Positions 40,932 to 50,879 are shown, counted from the first letter of the stretch. The stretch is 64,000 nt of DNA from Domibacillus aminovorans (GCF_001643235.1 NZ_LQWY01000005.1:248001-312000); one strand, 5' to 3'. A program made the numbers and translations. Notes: a model not told the origin generated them from the letters alone.

Positions 40932-42053
40932 ATGACTGAAAAGTCAACACGTTCCAAAGAAGCTGAATTAACACTTGATAAAGCAAAAGAACTTATTATT
41001 GAAACTGGTAAAAAACGCGGTGAATTAACATATAATTATGTGGCGGATAAACTTGCTTCGTTTGAAGTAGACTCCGGCCAGATTGATGAATTTTACGAGT
41101 CGCTTACAGAACAAGGAATCGAACTTGTTGAGGAAGACAGCAACGAAAGCGATCCGAATGTTCAAGAGCTTGAAAAAGAAAGTGAAGAGTTCGATTTAAA
41201 TGATTTAAGTGTCCCGCCAGGTGTAAAAATTAATGATCCGGTCCGCATGTACTTGAAAGAAATTGGCCGCGTCGATTTGTTATCTGCTCAGGAAGAAATT
41301 GAGCTTGCTCATCGTATTGAAGAAGGCGATGAGGAAGCGAAGCGCCGTCTTGCAGAAGCAAATCTACGTCTCGTTGTCAGTATTGCTAAACGCTATGTCG
41401 GCCGCGGCATGCTGTTCCTGGACTTGATCCAAGAAGGCAACATGGGGTTAATTAAAGCTGTTGAAAAATTCGACTATCGTAAAGGATTTAAATTCAGTAC
41501 GTATGCAACATGGTGGATTCGTCAAGCCATCACACGTGCGATTGCTGATCAGGCACGGACGATTCGTATTCCCGTTCATATGGTAGAAACGATTAATAAA
41601 TTGATCCGTGTTCAGCGCCAGCTATTACAAGATCTCGGCCGTGAACCAGTACCGGAAGAAATTGCGGAAGAAATGGACCTAACTCCAGAAAAAGTCCGGG
41701 AAATTTTAAAAATTGCTCAGGAACCGGTATCACTTGAAACGCCAATCGGTGAAGAAGACGATTCGCATCTTGGCGACTTTATTGAAGATCAGGAAGCAAC
41801 GTCACCTTCTGAGCATGCAGCATACGAATTGTTAAAAGAACAGCTTGAAGATGTCCTAGACACATTAACAGACCGTGAAGAAAATGTCCTTCGTCTTCGT
41901 TTTGGTCTTGATGATGGACGTACACGTACACTTGAAGAAGTAGGCAAAGTATTCGGTGTTACGCGCGAGCGGATTCGTCAGATTGAAGCAAAAGCACTTC
42001 GTAAACTACGCCACCCAAGCCGCAGTAAACGGCTAAAAGATTTTCTTGAATAA
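40932..42053 (+). CDS. sigA: Primary RNA polymerase sigma factor SigA (RpoD)
   Basis: SigA directs housekeeping transcription. Region 1.2 starts [17 protein letters not shown], region 2 has [21 protein letters not shown] and [19 protein letters not shown]. Region 3 follows with [13 protein letters not shown], and region 4.2 has [20 protein letters not shown]. The ATG at 40932 has AAGGAGGGGG eight bases upstream, giving 373 residues (371 in B. subtilis). A short N-terminal region 1.1 is typical of Firmicutes. A terminator follows. Confidence 0.98.
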   Translation: MTEKSTRSKEAELTLDKAKELIIETGKKRGELTYNYVADKLASFEVDSGQIDEFYESLTEQGIELVEEDSNESDPNVQELEKESEEFDLNDLSVPPGVKINDPVRMYLKEIGRVDLLSAQEEIELAHRIEEGDEEAKRRLAEANLRLVVSIAKRYVGRGMLFLDLIQEGNMGLIKAVEKFDYRKGFKFSTYATWWIRQAITRAIADQARTIRIPVHMVETINKLIRVQRQLLQDLGREPVPEEIAEEMDLTPEKVREILKIAQEPVSLETPIGEEDDSHLGDFIEDQEATSPSEHAAYELLKEQLEDVLDTLTDREENVLRLRFGLDDGRTRTLEEVGKVFGVTRERIRQIEAKALRKLRHPSRSKRLKDFLE

Positions 42054-42057
42054 GTGA

Positions 42058-42090
42058 GCAGCCGGGGTCCCACACCCGGCTTATTTTATA
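42058..42090 (+). terminator. Terminator after sigA
   Basis: AGCCGGG (42060-42066) pairs with CCCGGCT (42075-42081), followed by TATTTTAT. The tail is not a pure T run, so efficiency may be moderate. Confidence 0.7.
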
Positions 42091-42161
42091 TATATTTAGA
42101 AAAAAAGAAGGACATTCCTCTTCTGTCACGAATGTTACTTAAGATTGAGGTGTGTCGCAAA

Positions 42162-42686
42162 ATGAAAAAAGAAATTATTATTAACGAGATATTAATTTGG
42201 AAAGAAAACAATATGCTACCACCGCATTATTGCGATTATTTGCTGGCCTTGTACACACAAGGTGAAGATTTTACAGAATCAGGCCGGCGAGCAAAAAGAC
42301 AGCGTATTCATTTGACGTCTGCAGTGCTGGCGATTATGCTTCTGCCAATTTCTATATTTGTCCTTTATTTTACGGAATTTTCATTCATTTTGCAAACAGT
42401 AGTTTTGACAAGTTTTGTCGGATTTCTGTTACTACTGGCAATTTACTTTTCACGTAAAAAAATATTGGTTCCAGTATTTTTTTTAGGAGCGGCTGTTATG
42501 CTTTTGCTTCTGTCCCTGGAACTGAACACATATTTCTTTAATGGAAATCCGTTTACACTATATGGCATCTTATTTTTGAATTGTCTTCTCTGGCTGTATA
42601 CAGGAATGAAGCTGAGGCTTATTTATTTTACGGTTTCTGCTCTGCTTGGTTTTGTTGTTATTCTTTATTTCGTATTTAAGGGATGA
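42162..42686 (+). CDS. Conserved membrane protein of unknown function
   Basis: The start at ATG 42162 follows GAGGTG with 9-base spacing, giving 174 residues. A soluble N-terminus (about 1-50) with LPPHYCDYLLALYTQGE precedes five predicted membrane helices between about 53 and 172, each 18-22 residues and rich in Leu, Phe and Ile. I recall similar N-terminal segments in uncharacterised Bacillaceae proteins but cannot name a domain. It lies alone between the sigA terminator and cccA. No function can be assigned. Confidence 0.75.
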   Translation: MKKEIIINEILIWKENNMLPPHYCDYLLALYTQGEDFTESGRRAKRQRIHLTSAVLAIMLLPISIFVLYFTEFSFILQTVVLTSFVGFLLLLAIYFSRKKILVPVFFLGAAVMLLLLSLELNTYFFNGNPFTLYGILFLNCLLWLYTGMKLRLIYFTVSALLGFVVILYFVFKG

Positions 42687-42815
42687 AATGTGTCTAATTT
42701 GCAACGGTCAGAAAAAATCTTTAGCATAAGCCTTTTCGCCAATCAATTTTTCAAGTAAAATAGAATGTGTTTGTACTTTTTAAATTTGATGTATACATAA
42801 AGGGAGGGGAAACAA

Positions 42816-43187
42816 ATGAAACGTAATCCGATTATTCCATTTTGGCTGATTATGGTATTCGGCATTGGCTTGATGTTCTTCTTGTCACTCGAAGGGATTG
42901 ACAATGCGAAAGAAATGGCCGAAGAAGAGAACCCATCAGCAGAGACAGGTGAGGTAGCTGAAGGTGGAAAATTTGATCCGGAAGGTCATTATAAGTCTTC
43001 ATGTATCGGCTGTCATGGCAGCAGCTATGAAGGCGGTGTAGGTCCTTCTCTTGTAGGAGTTGGCGAAAGACTTTCTCAGGAAGAAATTCAGGACATCGTT
43101 GTAAACGGTAAAGGTGCAATGCCACCAGGACTTGTTCCAGCTGAAAATGCGGAAGCAATGGCTGCATGGTTAGCTGAAATTAAATAA
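42816..43187 (+). CDS. cccA: Membrane-anchored cytochrome c550
   Basis: CccA is a small electron carrier on the outer face of the membrane. A single N-terminal helix (about residues 5-25) anchors it, followed by an acidic linker. The heme site is Cys63-Ile-Gly-Cys66-His67 with Met102 (GAMPPGL) as the likely sixth ligand. The 123 residues compare with 120 in B. subtilis, where cccA also follows sigA. AGGGAGGGG precedes the ATG. It is monocistronic with its own terminator. Confidence 0.95.
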   Translation: MKRNPIIPFWLIMVFGIGLMFFLSLEGIDNAKEMAEEENPSAETGEVAEGGKFDPEGHYKSSCIGCHGSSYEGGVGPSLVGVGERLSQEEIQDIVVNGKGAMPPGLVPAENAEAMAAWLAEIK

Positions 43188-43192
43188 TAATG

Positions 43193-43232
43193 AAAAAGAG
43201 GTCTTTGCATCCTGCGAAGACCTTTTTTTTAT
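43193..43232 (+). terminator. Terminator after cccA
   Basis: AAAGAGGTCTT pairs with AAGACCTTTTT across GCATCCTGCG, part of which extends the stem, and eight T residues follow. Confidence 0.86.
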
Positions 43233-43286
43233 CATGAATATGGTAAAATGAACGAGATTGAATAAAAAAAAGCGGTGAACATACTG

Positions 43287-44003
43287 ATGAACAGCAATCA
43301 ATTATCAAAAAGGTTAGAAACAGTGGCATCATTTATCCGTCCGGCTAAAACATTTGCCGATATCGGATCGGATCATGCGTATTTGCCGTGCTATGCCGTA
43401 AAGAAAGGCATCGTCACGCGTGCGGTAGCTGGTGAAGTAGTAGAAGGTCCTTTTCAATCTGCGAAGCGTCAGGTAGCCTCTGTTGGTCTTTCAGCGCATA
43501 TTGACGTACGAAAAGGCAGTGGACTTGCTGTATTAAAAGCTGGTGAGGTGGAATGTATTACAATCGCCGGAATGGGCGGTCCGCTCATTGCCTCTATTTT
43601 AAAAGAGGGTGCTGACAAACTCTCCGGTGTCAAAAAGCTCGTGCTTCAGCCGAATATTGCCGCTCACTCGGTTCGAACTTGGCTTAATTCGAACGGCTGG
43701 ATTATTGAAGACGAAGCCATTTTAGAAGAAGATGGCCAGCTGTATGAGGTGATTAGCAGCGTTTTAGGAGCGGGGAAAAAGCTGACAGAAAAAGAACTGT
43801 ACTTTGGTCCGTATTTAATGAATAGCCAGAACGAAGCGTTTCGGCTGAAGTGGCAGCGTGAGCTTACTCAAATTGACCAAGTACTGACGCAGTTATCTAG
43901 TGCAAAAGATAGCGAAGGCGCTGCTCGTAAGAAACAGGAAATAATCAAAAAAAGACAATGGATAAAGGATGTGATGAACGATGAAAATACCGAACGGTCA
44001 TGA
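43287..44003 (+). CDS. trmK: tRNA m1A22 methyltransferase TrmK
   Basis: TrmK methylates N1 of adenosine 22 in tRNA and is found mainly in Firmicutes. The SAM-binding FADIGSDHAYLPCYAVKKG lies near residue 26, and the catalytic-region motif CITIAGMGGPLIASIL is near 91. QPNIAAHSVRTWL is a further family segment. I use the ATG at 43287; GTG 43275 lies next to the weak GCGGTG. Length is 238 residues. It overlaps yqfO by 23 bases. Confidence 0.93.
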   Translation: MNSNQLSKRLETVASFIRPAKTFADIGSDHAYLPCYAVKKGIVTRAVAGEVVEGPFQSAKRQVASVGLSAHIDVRKGSGLAVLKAGEVECITIAGMGGPLIASILKEGADKLSGVKKLVLQPNIAAHSVRTWLNSNGWIIEDEAILEEDGQLYEVISSVLGAGKKLTEKELYFGPYLMNSQNEAFRLKWQRELTQIDQVLTQLSSAKDSEGAARKKQEIIKKRQWIKDVMNDENTERS

Positions 44004-45099
44004 GATTATTCAGCTGTTTGAACAATTTTCACCGAAATCATATGCCATGGAAGGCGACAAAATCGGCTTGCAGGTTGGCCGTCTTAATAAACCATGCAAA
44101 CGAGTGATGATTGCGCTTGACGTTCTCGAAAGTGTCGTTGATGAAGCGATTAAAGAGCAGGTTGATTTAATTATTGCGCATCACCCGATCATTTACCGGC
44201 CGCTTGGAGCAATAGTGACGGATCAGCCGGCAGGGCGGTTAATTGAAAAGCTCATTAAAAATGATATTGCTGTCTATGCTGCACACACGAATCTTGATGT
44301 CGCAGCGGGTGGGGTGAACGATATGCTGGCGAATGCGCTCGGTTTAGAAAAAACAGATATCCTAGTGCCGACGTATAAGGAAGAACTACGCAAGCTCGTT
44401 GTTTTTGTGCCAGCCGATCATGCCGAATCAATACGTGAGGCGCTCGGTGCATCCGGCGCTGGATTTATCGGTAACTATAGTCATTGCTCTTTTTCACAAA
44501 GCGGCACGGGTCGTTTTCAGGCTGAAGAAGAGGCGACACCGTTTATTGGTGAATCAGGTGGATTAGAACTGGTCTCAGAGGAACGGATTGAAACGATTTA
44601 TCCAGTCCGTGTCGAGAAAAAAGTGTTGACAGCCATGTTTAAGGCACATCCGTATGAAGAGGTGGCCTATGATCTATACCCGCTTTATAATAAAGGTGAA
44701 TCGCTTGGCCTTGGCCGCATTGGCTATTTGCCGGAAGCGATGACGCTTGAACAATTTGCCCGTCACACGAAAGAAAAATTGGAATCTGGCGGTGTACGTG
44801 TTGTCGGTGATTTGACTCGTTCTGTTAAAAAAGTGGCAGTCCTTGGCGGCGATGGGAATAAATACTGGCAGGATGCAAAAAGGCATGGGGCGGATGTGTA
44901 TGTAACCGGGGACTTCTATTATCATACAGCGCATGATGCCGATGCAGAGGGATTAGCCGTTGTAGACCCCGGGCACAATGTAGAAAAAATTATGAAAAAT
45001 GGGACGGCTGCTGTATTAAAAGAAAAAGCGACACAGCAAAAGTATGATGTAACGTTTATTTCGTCAACGACACCGACAGACCCGTTTCAATTTGTATAA
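43981..45099 (+). CDS. yqfO: Nif3-like dinuclear metal protein YqfO
   Basis: This NIF3/DUF34 protein has the two-metal site motifs IIAHHPIIYRPL, AAHTNLDVAAGGVN and, near the C-terminus, DPGHNVEK. The central insertion (about residues 130-245, with FVPADHAESIREAL and AHPYEEVAYDLYPL) is the PII/CutA-like domain found in Bacillus members. The 372 residues match B. subtilis (373). The biochemical function is unresolved; annotation as GTP cyclohydrolase rests on distant relatives. AAGGATGTG precedes the ATG. Confidence 0.9.
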   Translation: MKIPNGHEIIQLFEQFSPKSYAMEGDKIGLQVGRLNKPCKRVMIALDVLESVVDEAIKEQVDLIIAHHPIIYRPLGAIVTDQPAGRLIEKLIKNDIAVYAAHTNLDVAAGGVNDMLANALGLEKTDILVPTYKEELRKLVVFVPADHAESIREALGASGAGFIGNYSHCSFSQSGTGRFQAEEEATPFIGESGGLELVSEERIETIYPVRVEKKVLTAMFKAHPYEEVAYDLYPLYNKGESLGLGRIGYLPEAMTLEQFARHTKEKLESGGVRVVGDLTRSVKKVAVLGGDGNKYWQDAKRHGADVYVTGDFYYHTAHDADAEGLAVVDPGHNVEKIMKNGTAAVLKEKATQQKYDVTFISSTTPTDPFQFV

Positions 45100-45102
45100 A
45101 GA

Positions 45103-45138
45103 AAAAGCAGATCCGGTCGTGCGGATCTGCTTTTTTAA
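45103..45138. terminator. Bidirectional terminator between yqfO and ispH
   Basis: AAAAGCAGATCCG pairs perfectly with CGGATCTGCTTTT around GTCGTG, with A and T runs outside. It lies between convergent stop codons and reaches the ispH stop. Confidence 0.88.
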
Positions 45139-46091
45139 CGTGAGGTTAAAGTAGACTTTTTTACTTTCGGTAAAATTTTATTTAGCGGTACTTTTTGTTC
45201 GCGTACCCATGTTGATTCGTCTTCTGGATCAAATGCTTCTAAAAATTGAATCACTTCTTTAACGATTGGTGTCGGTGTAGATGCACCGGCTGTCACTGCA
45301 ACGGTTTTAGCTTCTTTCAGCCAGTCAATTTCGATTTCAGATACATCGGATACGCGATAGGCGGTTGTGCCGGCAATTTCAATCGACACTTGTGCGAGAC
45401 GGTTTGAGTTGTTGCTTTTCGGGTCGCCGACGACGATAAGTACATCTGCTTCACCAGCTTGCTCGGCTACCGCTTCCTGTCTTACTTGTGTTGCCAAGCA
45501 AATTTCTTTATGCATGTCAGCGTGCGGATATTTCGTTTGGATTGCTTCCATAATATCCATCACATCCCATTGACTCATCGTCGTCTGATTCGTGACGATG
45601 ATTTTATCACAGTCAATCGCAAGCGCATCGACATCTGCTTTATTTTCTACAAGATGAACAATTTCTGGTGCAACACCGACAGCGCCTTCGGGTTCAGGAT
45701 GCCCTTTTTTGCCGATGTAAATAACGTGATAGCCTTCCCTTTTTTTTGTGCGGATTAAATCATGTGTAACTGTGACATCCGGGCATGTCGCATCAATCGT
45801 CGTTAAGTTTTTTTGACGGGCGATTTCGCGCACTTCCGGTGATACGCCATGTGCGGTATAAATAATGGTTCCTTCTGTGACCTGTTCAATAATTTCTTTT
45901 CGGTTTTTCCCATCCAATGTAATAATGTCTTCTGCTTCAAATGCATCAGTGACATGCTTGTTATGAACGATCATACCAAGAATATAAATGGGTCGTGGAA
46001 GTGTTTTATCGAGAGCGGCGTTGCGGGCAATGACCATCGCATCAACGACACCGTAACAATAACCGCGTGGTGAAATTTTAATAATTTTCAT
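45135..46091 (-). CDS. ispH: 4-hydroxy-3-methylbut-2-enyl diphosphate reductase
   Basis: IspH performs the last step of the MEP isoprenoid pathway. The three iron-sulfur cysteines are Cys12 ([12 protein letters not shown]), the TCPDVT cysteine and the EICLATQ cysteine. [11 protein letters not shown] and [16 protein letters not shown] are further motifs. I use the ATG at 46091 after GGAGGG, giving 318 residues (314 in B. subtilis). ispG, the preceding enzyme, is also in this window. Confidence 0.96.
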   Translation of the reverse strand: MKIIKISPRGYCYGVVDAMVIARNAALDKTLPRPIYILGMIVHNKHVTDAFEAEDIITLDGKNRKEIIEQVTEGTIIYTAHGVSPEVREIARQKNLTTIDATCPDVTVTHDLIRTKKREGYHVIYIGKKGHPEPEGAVGVAPEIVHLVENKADVDALAIDCDKIIVTNQTTMSQWDVMDIMEAIQTKYPHADMHKEICLATQVRQEAVAEQAGEADVLIVVGDPKSNNSNRLAQVSIEIAGTTAYRVSDVSEIEIDWLKEAKTVAVTAGASTPTPIVKEVIQFLEAFDPEDESTWVREQKVPLNKILPKVKKSTLTSR

Positions 46092-46155
46092 ATAATAGGC
46101 CCTCCTCATTCTTCTCTTCTCTATTATAAAGGAGGGAGACCTGAAAACAAAGTAA

Positions 46156-46518
46156 TCAACTAATTCGTCCCGGAAACCATGGTGTTGACTCGGATGTTTT
46201 GAGAGGTTCTTTTTTGACCGGTATTGAAAATTCTGAAGGCTCTGGGCTGCGTTCATCACGATCCGGTGTCGAATTCACGGCACGGTAAAGTTTCCACATG
46301 GATGGCAAATTTTTCATGAGCGGGCCGTATTGTTCAATAAGCGGCCTCATTTGTTCAGCCGCTGCCATCACCTGGCGAGCTTGTTCCATCCAGTTGCCAG
46401 ACTTTAGAGCTGATGCAGCTGATGCAATGGATGCCGCACGTACAGGTGGGGCAGGTGGGGCAGGCGGATATGGGTAATAAAAACGACGGCCTATGTTTGG
46501 AGCATGTCGGTACAGCAA
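46156..46518 (-). CDS. yqfQ: YqfQ/VrrA-like low-complexity protein
   Basis: The roughly 120-residue product has a Tyr/Pro/Ala-rich N-terminus ([17 protein letters not shown]). A helical centre, [31 protein letters not shown], matches the YqfQ-like (VrrA) domain of B. subtilis YqfQ, and a charged tail follows. Its function is unknown. The start is uncertain: the TTG at 46518 lies suitably after AAAGGAAAGGGTGA, with GTG 46527 as an alternative. Its place between ispH and cshB matches B. subtilis. Confidence 0.72.
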   Translation of the reverse strand: MLYRHAPNIGRRFYYPYPPAPPAPPVRAASIASAASALKSGNWMEQARQVMAAAEQMRPLIEQYGPLMKNLPSMWKLYRAVNSTPDRDERSPEPSEFSIPVKKEPLKTSESTPWFPGRIS

Positions 46519-46584
46519 AACTGTCACCCTTTCCTTTTTCTCTATCGTATTCAATAAATGGACGGGTGGTGAGTAAAGCTTCCT

Positions 46585-46613
46585 TTGCTTTATAGACTCA
46601 TTTAGTATATCAT
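46585..46613 (+). promoter_or_regulatory. Promoter of cshB-nfo
   Basis: TTGCTT (46585-46590) and TATCAT (46608-46613) are separated by 17 bp and lie 45 bases before the chosen cshB start. Confidence 0.5.
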
Positions 46614-46658
46614 CATAACGTGCATAAATTATCGATCATGAAAGGGTGGAGAAGCCCA

Positions 46659-47969
46659 TTGGCAAACCAAACATTTGAGCACTACGGATTAAAACCGTTT
46701 ATTTATAAAGGAATTGAGGCACTTCGTTTTACAGAACCGACCCCGATTCAACGCAATATAATTCCGCTTATTTTAAAAGGGGAAAGTGCAATCGGACAAT
46801 CGCAGACTGGAACGGGGAAAACTCATTCATACGTAATCCCTATTTTAAACCGGATTGATGTGAATAAAAAAGAAGTACAAGCTGTGATCACAGCACCGAC
46901 ACGTGAACTTGCAACACAAATTTATCAAGCATTTCAAAAAATCGCGAAAGAGTCAGATGAAGACATCATGGTGCGCCATTTTGTCGGCGGTACGGATAAA
47001 AAACGCGACGTTGAGCGCTTAAAAATGCCTCCGCACATAATGGTCGGAACGCCGAGCCGTATTGCAGATTTAATTGGAGAAAATGCAATTTCTGTTCATA
47101 AAGCGGACATGTTTGTTGTGGATGAAGCAGATTTGATGCTTGATATGGGCTTCATTAATGACGTCGATCGGATTGCATCAAGTATGCCAGAAAAACTTGG
47201 CATGTTTGTTTTCTCAGCGACAATTCCAGAAAAATTAAAACCATTTTTAAAAAAATATATGGAAAACCCCGAATATGTACACATTGAACCAAGGCGTCTT
47301 TCTGCTGCTAATCTCGATCATTTATTAATTCCGGTTAAAAGCCGTGACAAAGTGGACGTCGTTCATGATTTGTTAGTAGCATTTAATCCGTATCTAGCGG
47401 TTGTGTTTACAAACACGAAACAAAAAGCGGACGAAGTAGCAAATAAGCTTTTAGAAAAAGGGTTGAAGACCGGCCGTATACACGGCGATCTGCCACCGCG
47501 TGAACGCAAAAAAATGATGAAGCAAATACACGATTTAGAATATCAATACATTGTCGCGACAGATCTTGCTGCACGCGGTATTGATATTGAAGGCGTCAGC
47601 CACGTCATCAACTACGAGCTGCCGTCGGATCTCGACTTTTATATTCATCGTGCTGGCCGGACAGCGCGTGCTGGAGCATCCGGTATTTGCGCGACGGTGT
47701 ATGCACCATCTGATGAAGATTCAATAGCTAGACTTGAACAAAGAGATATCACTTTCCGCCATGGTGATGTGCGAAATAAGGAGATTATTGAAACGGCTGA
47801 CCGCAACCGTCGCAAAAAGCGTGAGAAAAAAGATGACACGATTGATCCGAAAGTGCGGGCGATTACGAGTCGTCCTCAAAAAGTAAAACCGGGTTATAAG
47901 AAAAAACGGAAATTTGAAGTGGCGAAACAACAAAAACGCCAGCGTCGTATTGATGCGAGAAAAAAGTAA
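46659..47969 (+). CDS. cshB: DEAD-box RNA helicase CshB
   Basis: CshB is a cold-adaptation RNA helicase. It has the Q motif (FTEPTPIQRNIIP), Walker A AQSQTGTGKTHS-like QSQTGTGKT, PTRELA, the DEAD box in VVDEADLMLDMGF, SAT, and the second RecA domain with ATDLAARGIDIEGV and HRAGRTARAG. The tail is strongly basic, ending near KPGYKKKRKFEV, for RNA binding. I use the TTG at 46659, eight bases after AAAGGGTGGAG, since ATG 46638 and GTG 46620 lack sites. Length is 436 residues (438 in B. subtilis). Confidence 0.93.
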   Translation: MANQTFEHYGLKPFIYKGIEALRFTEPTPIQRNIIPLILKGESAIGQSQTGTGKTHSYVIPILNRIDVNKKEVQAVITAPTRELATQIYQAFQKIAKESDEDIMVRHFVGGTDKKRDVERLKMPPHIMVGTPSRIADLIGENAISVHKADMFVVDEADLMLDMGFINDVDRIASSMPEKLGMFVFSATIPEKLKPFLKKYMENPEYVHIEPRRLSAANLDHLLIPVKSRDKVDVVHDLLVAFNPYLAVVFTNTKQKADEVANKLLEKGLKTGRIHGDLPPRERKKMMKQIHDLEYQYIVATDLAARGIDIEGVSHVINYELPSDLDFYIHRAGRTARAGASGICATVYAPSDEDSIARLEQRDITFRHGDVRNKEIIETADRNRRKKREKKDDTIDPKVRAITSRPQKVKPGYKKKRKFEVAKQQKRQRRIDARKK

Positions 47970-47984
47970 CAGGGAGTTTTGAAA

Positions 47985-48884
47985 GTGAAAATCGGATCAC
48001 ATGTTTCAATGAGCGGTAAGAAAATGCTGCTCGGTGCAAGTGAAGAAGCCGTTTTATACGGCGCAAATACATTTATGATATACACAGGCGCACCACAAAA
48101 CACGCGCCGAAAAAGTATTGAAGACTTAAATATTGAAGCAGGCCGTCTCCACATGGAGCAAAGTGGCATCGATGAAATCGTTGTTCATGCACCATACATT
48201 ATTAACCTCGGCAATACAATTAAGCCGGAAACGTTCCAGCTAGGTGTCGACTTTCTACGGATGGAAATTGAACGTTCGACCGCGATAGGTGCTAGTCAAA
48301 TTGTCCTTCATCCCGGTGCACACGTCGGAGCAGGGACAGAAGCAGGCTTAAAAAAAATCGCTGAAGGTTTGAACGAAGTGCTAACAAGTGATCAAACCAT
48401 TCAGATTGCACTTGAAACGATGGCTGGCAAAGGAACAGAATGTGGCCGCAGTTTTGAAGAAATTGCCATGATTATGGATATGGTACCGCAAAACGATAAA
48501 TTGTCTGTTTGTTTTGACACGTGCCATACACATGATGCAGGGTATGATATAAAAGAAGACTTTGATGGTGTACTCGAACAATTTGATCGAATTGTCGGCA
48601 TTGATCGGTTAAAAGTGCTTCACATTAATGACAGTAAAAATGAGCGAGGTGCAGGGAAAGACCGTCACGAAAATATCGGCTTCGGTCATATCGGTTTTGA
48701 TGCGCTGAATTATATTGTACATCATTCACAACTTGGAGACGTGCCGAAAATATTGGAAACGCCGTATGTTGGTGAAGATAAAAACACGAAAAAACCGCCA
48801 TACCTCCATGAAATCGCCATGTTGAAAGCGAAAACATTTGATGAAGGCGTGCGGGAAAAAGTACAGGCAGGCATTACAGTTTAA
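47985..48884 (+). CDS. nfo: Endonuclease IV (AP endonuclease)
   Basis: Nfo cleaves DNA 5' of abasic sites in base excision repair. The trinuclear zinc TIM barrel is marked by [75 protein letters not shown] and ETPYVGED. I use the GTG at 47985, nine bases after AGGGAG; TTG 47979 is too close to it. Length is about 299 residues (297 in B. subtilis). Its end overlaps the convergent yqfT by 11 bases. Confidence 0.95.
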   Translation: MKIGSHVSMSGKKMLLGASEEAVLYGANTFMIYTGAPQNTRRKSIEDLNIEAGRLHMEQSGIDEIVVHAPYIINLGNTIKPETFQLGVDFLRMEIERSTAIGASQIVLHPGAHVGAGTEAGLKKIAEGLNEVLTSDQTIQIALETMAGKGTECGRSFEEIAMIMDMVPQNDKLSVCFDTCHTHDAGYDIKEDFDGVLEQFDRIVGIDRLKVLHINDSKNERGAGKDRHENIGFGHIGFDALNYIVHHSQLGDVPKILETPYVGEDKNTKKPPYLHEIAMLKAKTFDEGVREKVQAGITV

Positions 48885-49140
48885 GAAAGTGTTTATAAGG
48901 ACGGAGCATCTCTTCTAATGCGCCCGCTTCTCGCTTGCCGAGAATGCGTTCAGCTGTCTGAAAAAGCTCTGTCCGTTTTTGTTCCGAAAACAAATCGACT
49001 TTATGAGTTGACAGCCAGTGAATAAAGTCACGAGCTTGCTCATCTGTCACAGACACATTGAATTTTGCCGCTTGTTCGAGTAATTCGTTTTTGGTAATAT
49101 GTTGCACTCGTTTGTTCACTAGATCGTGAAGAGGCTGCAT
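48874..49140 (-). CDS. yqfT: DUF2624-type protein YqfT
   Basis: This is an about 88-residue helical protein with [19 protein letters not shown] and [20 protein letters not shown], matching the DUF2624 family at the yqfT position. The function is unknown. Three consecutive ATG codons occur at 49146, 49143 and 49140; AAAGGGGA abuts the first, so the third is best spaced. There is no separate terminator against nfo. Confidence 0.8.
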   Translation of the reverse strand: MQPLHDLVNKRVQHITKNELLEQAAKFNVSVTDEQARDFIHWLSTHKVDLFSEQKRTELFQTAERILGKREAGALEEMLRPYKHFLKL

Positions 49141-49168
49141 CATCATTCCCCTTTCTTGAAACGGCTTC

Positions 49169-49230
49169 GTTTACTTAACAGCATTCATGCTGTATACTAA
49201 ATCACATCTAAATCGTAATCATTCTTACTG
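49169..49230 (+). promoter_or_regulatory. znuC promoter with Zur-like operator
   Basis: TTTACT (49169-49174) and TATACT (49192-49197) are 17 bp apart. Within the spacer, CAGCATTCATGCTG (49178-49191) is a perfect inverted repeat. Just after the expected start, 49210-49230 begins AAATCGTAATCATT, which matches the left half of the B. subtilis Zur box (AAATCGTAATNATTACGATTT) at 10 of 10 positions, with a weak right half. Zur, encoded in this operon, would repress it when zinc is abundant. Confidence 0.65.
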
Positions 49231-49250
49231 ATAAAGGAGTCATCATCGAT

Positions 49251-50015
49251 ATGGAACAGAAGACCGTCATTGATATTCGCGATGTGAATTTCAGGTATGA
49301 CCGCGAAAGTGTTCTCAAGCACATTAATTTATCTGTGCCACAGGGAGCATTTGTCGGTCTCGTTGGTCCAAATGGGTCAGGCAAGTCTACGTTACTCAAA
49401 ATTATTCTTGGACTGTTAAAACCAAAAGAAGGGGACGTCGTCTTATTTGGCACTCCGCAGCAAAAATTTAAAGATTGGGACCGAATCGGTTTCGTTTCAC
49501 AAAAAGCAAACTCATTTAATACGGGATTTCCGGCGACGGTTCATGAAGTGGTCATGGGCGGACTCGCAAAAAAAATGGGCTTGTTTCATCGTCCAGGACA
49601 AAAGGAAAAAGAAGCGGTTGAAAAAGCGGTCAAAGCGGTCGGCATGGAGTCATTTTTAAAACGCAATATTGGTGATTTATCAGGAGGACAACAGCAGCGT
49701 GTCTTTATTGCTCGGGCCATCGTCTCCAATCCGTCTATTTTAATTTTAGATGAGCCGACTGTCGGTGTAGACAGACAAAATGTCGAGTCGTTTTATCATA
49801 TGCTCACGCATTTAAATAAAGAACTTGGCATGACGTTATTGCTTGTAACACACGATATTGGCACGATTAAGGATAAAGTGACGCATGTTGCCTGCTTGAA
49901 TAAATATTTGCATTTTCATGGCAGTATGAAACAATTTATTCAATTAGATGAGCAGGAACTGTCTCATTTATACGGACATGGAATCCGGCTGCTAGATCAT
50001 CATCACGACCATTGA
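49251..50015 (+). CDS. znuC: Zinc ABC transporter ATP-binding protein
   Basis: This ATPase energises high-affinity zinc import. Walker A GPNGSGKSTLLK, signature LSGGQQQR, Walker B ILILDEPTVGVD and the switch histidine in LLVTHDIG are in order in 254 residues. The C-terminus is His/Asp-rich (LLDHHHDH). Zinc specificity is inferred from the downstream zur gene and the operator; manganese importers are close relatives. No substrate-binding protein gene is present in this operon, as in the Listeria zurAM-zurR locus. Confidence 0.9.
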   Translation: MEQKTVIDIRDVNFRYDRESVLKHINLSVPQGAFVGLVGPNGSGKSTLLKIILGLLKPKEGDVVLFGTPQQKFKDWDRIGFVSQKANSFNTGFPATVHEVVMGGLAKKMGLFHRPGQKEKEAVEKAVKAVGMESFLKRNIGDLSGGQQQRVFIARAIVSNPSILILDEPTVGVDRQNVESFYHMLTHLNKELGMTLLLVTHDIGTIKDKVTHVACLNKYLHFHGSMKQFIQLDEQELSHLYGHGIRLLDHHHDH

Positions 50016-50028
50016 AGGGAATATCATT

Positions 50029-50859
50029 ATGATTGAAGCGATACTAAAATATGAATTTTTACAAAACGCATTTTTATCAGGTGCAGTTATCGGTATTATT
50101 GCACCGCTTCTCGGCGCGTTTATCGTCGTCCGACGACTGTCGCTCATTGCGGATGCATTAAGCCATGTGACACTTTCTGGCATCGCAGCAGGATTGTATC
50201 TTGGACAGACCGTTCCAACATTGGCAACCGTTAATCCGCTTTACTTTGGTATGCTGTTTTCAGTCGGCGGTTCACTTTTAATTGAGCGGCTGCGCAGCGT
50301 TTATAAACACTATCAGGAACTAGCAATTCCGATTATGATGTCGGGAGGTATTGGCATCGGTGTTATTTTTATTTCACTTGCAGACGGATTTAATACCGAT
50401 TTGTTCAGTTATTTGTTCGGCAGCGTTAGTGCAGTTAGCCGTGGAGACTTTTATGCAGTTATCGCGATTGGTATTATTGTTCTTGTTACGGTGTTTCTAT
50501 TGTATAAAGAGCTGTTTGTCTTATCATTTGACGAAGAATATGCAAAGGCATCAGGGATTCCAGCAAAAGCCGTCCATCTTGCGTTTATTATTTTAACGGC
50601 GCTCGTCATTTCAGTCTCGATGCGTATTGTCGGTGTACTGCTTGTTTCTGCGCTTATGACGCTTCCAGTCGCAGCAGCGATGCGTGTCGCGAAAGGATTT
50701 AAGCAGACGATCTGGTTATCTATTTTATTTGGTGAAACGGCTGTATTAACTGGTCTTGTCAGTGCGTTTTATCTTAATCTCGCACCGGGCGGGACGATCG
50801 TTGTGACATCGATTGTGCTCTTATTTGCCGCCATTCTATGGAAAAAAGACCGGAATTAA
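50029..50859 (+). CDS. znuB: Zinc ABC transporter permease
   Basis: This is a 276-residue polytopic membrane protein of the ABC-3 family with about eight helices. Conserved elements are [26 protein letters not shown]-type helix two, split here across residues 18-43, and the loop [19 protein letters not shown]. It lies 13 bases after znuC. The partner solute-binding protein must be encoded elsewhere. Confidence 0.9.
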   Translation: MIEAILKYEFLQNAFLSGAVIGIIAPLLGAFIVVRRLSLIADALSHVTLSGIAAGLYLGQTVPTLATVNPLYFGMLFSVGGSLLIERLRSVYKHYQELAIPIMMSGGIGIGVIFISLADGFNTDLFSYLFGSVSAVSRGDFYAVIAIGIIVLVTVFLLYKELFVLSFDEEYAKASGIPAKAVHLAFIILTALVISVSMRIVGVLLVSALMTLPVAAAMRVAKGFKQTIWLSILFGETAVLTGLVSAFYLNLAPGGTIVVTSIVLLFAAILWKKDRN

Positions 50860-50879
50860 AATGGAAGGGGCTTCGCATC

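Noticed and set aside
46438-46490. GGTGGGGCAGG-type repeats as a mini-satellite
   Set aside because: On the minus strand they encode the Pro/Ala-rich N-terminus of the YqfQ-like protein, and only two or three copies exist.
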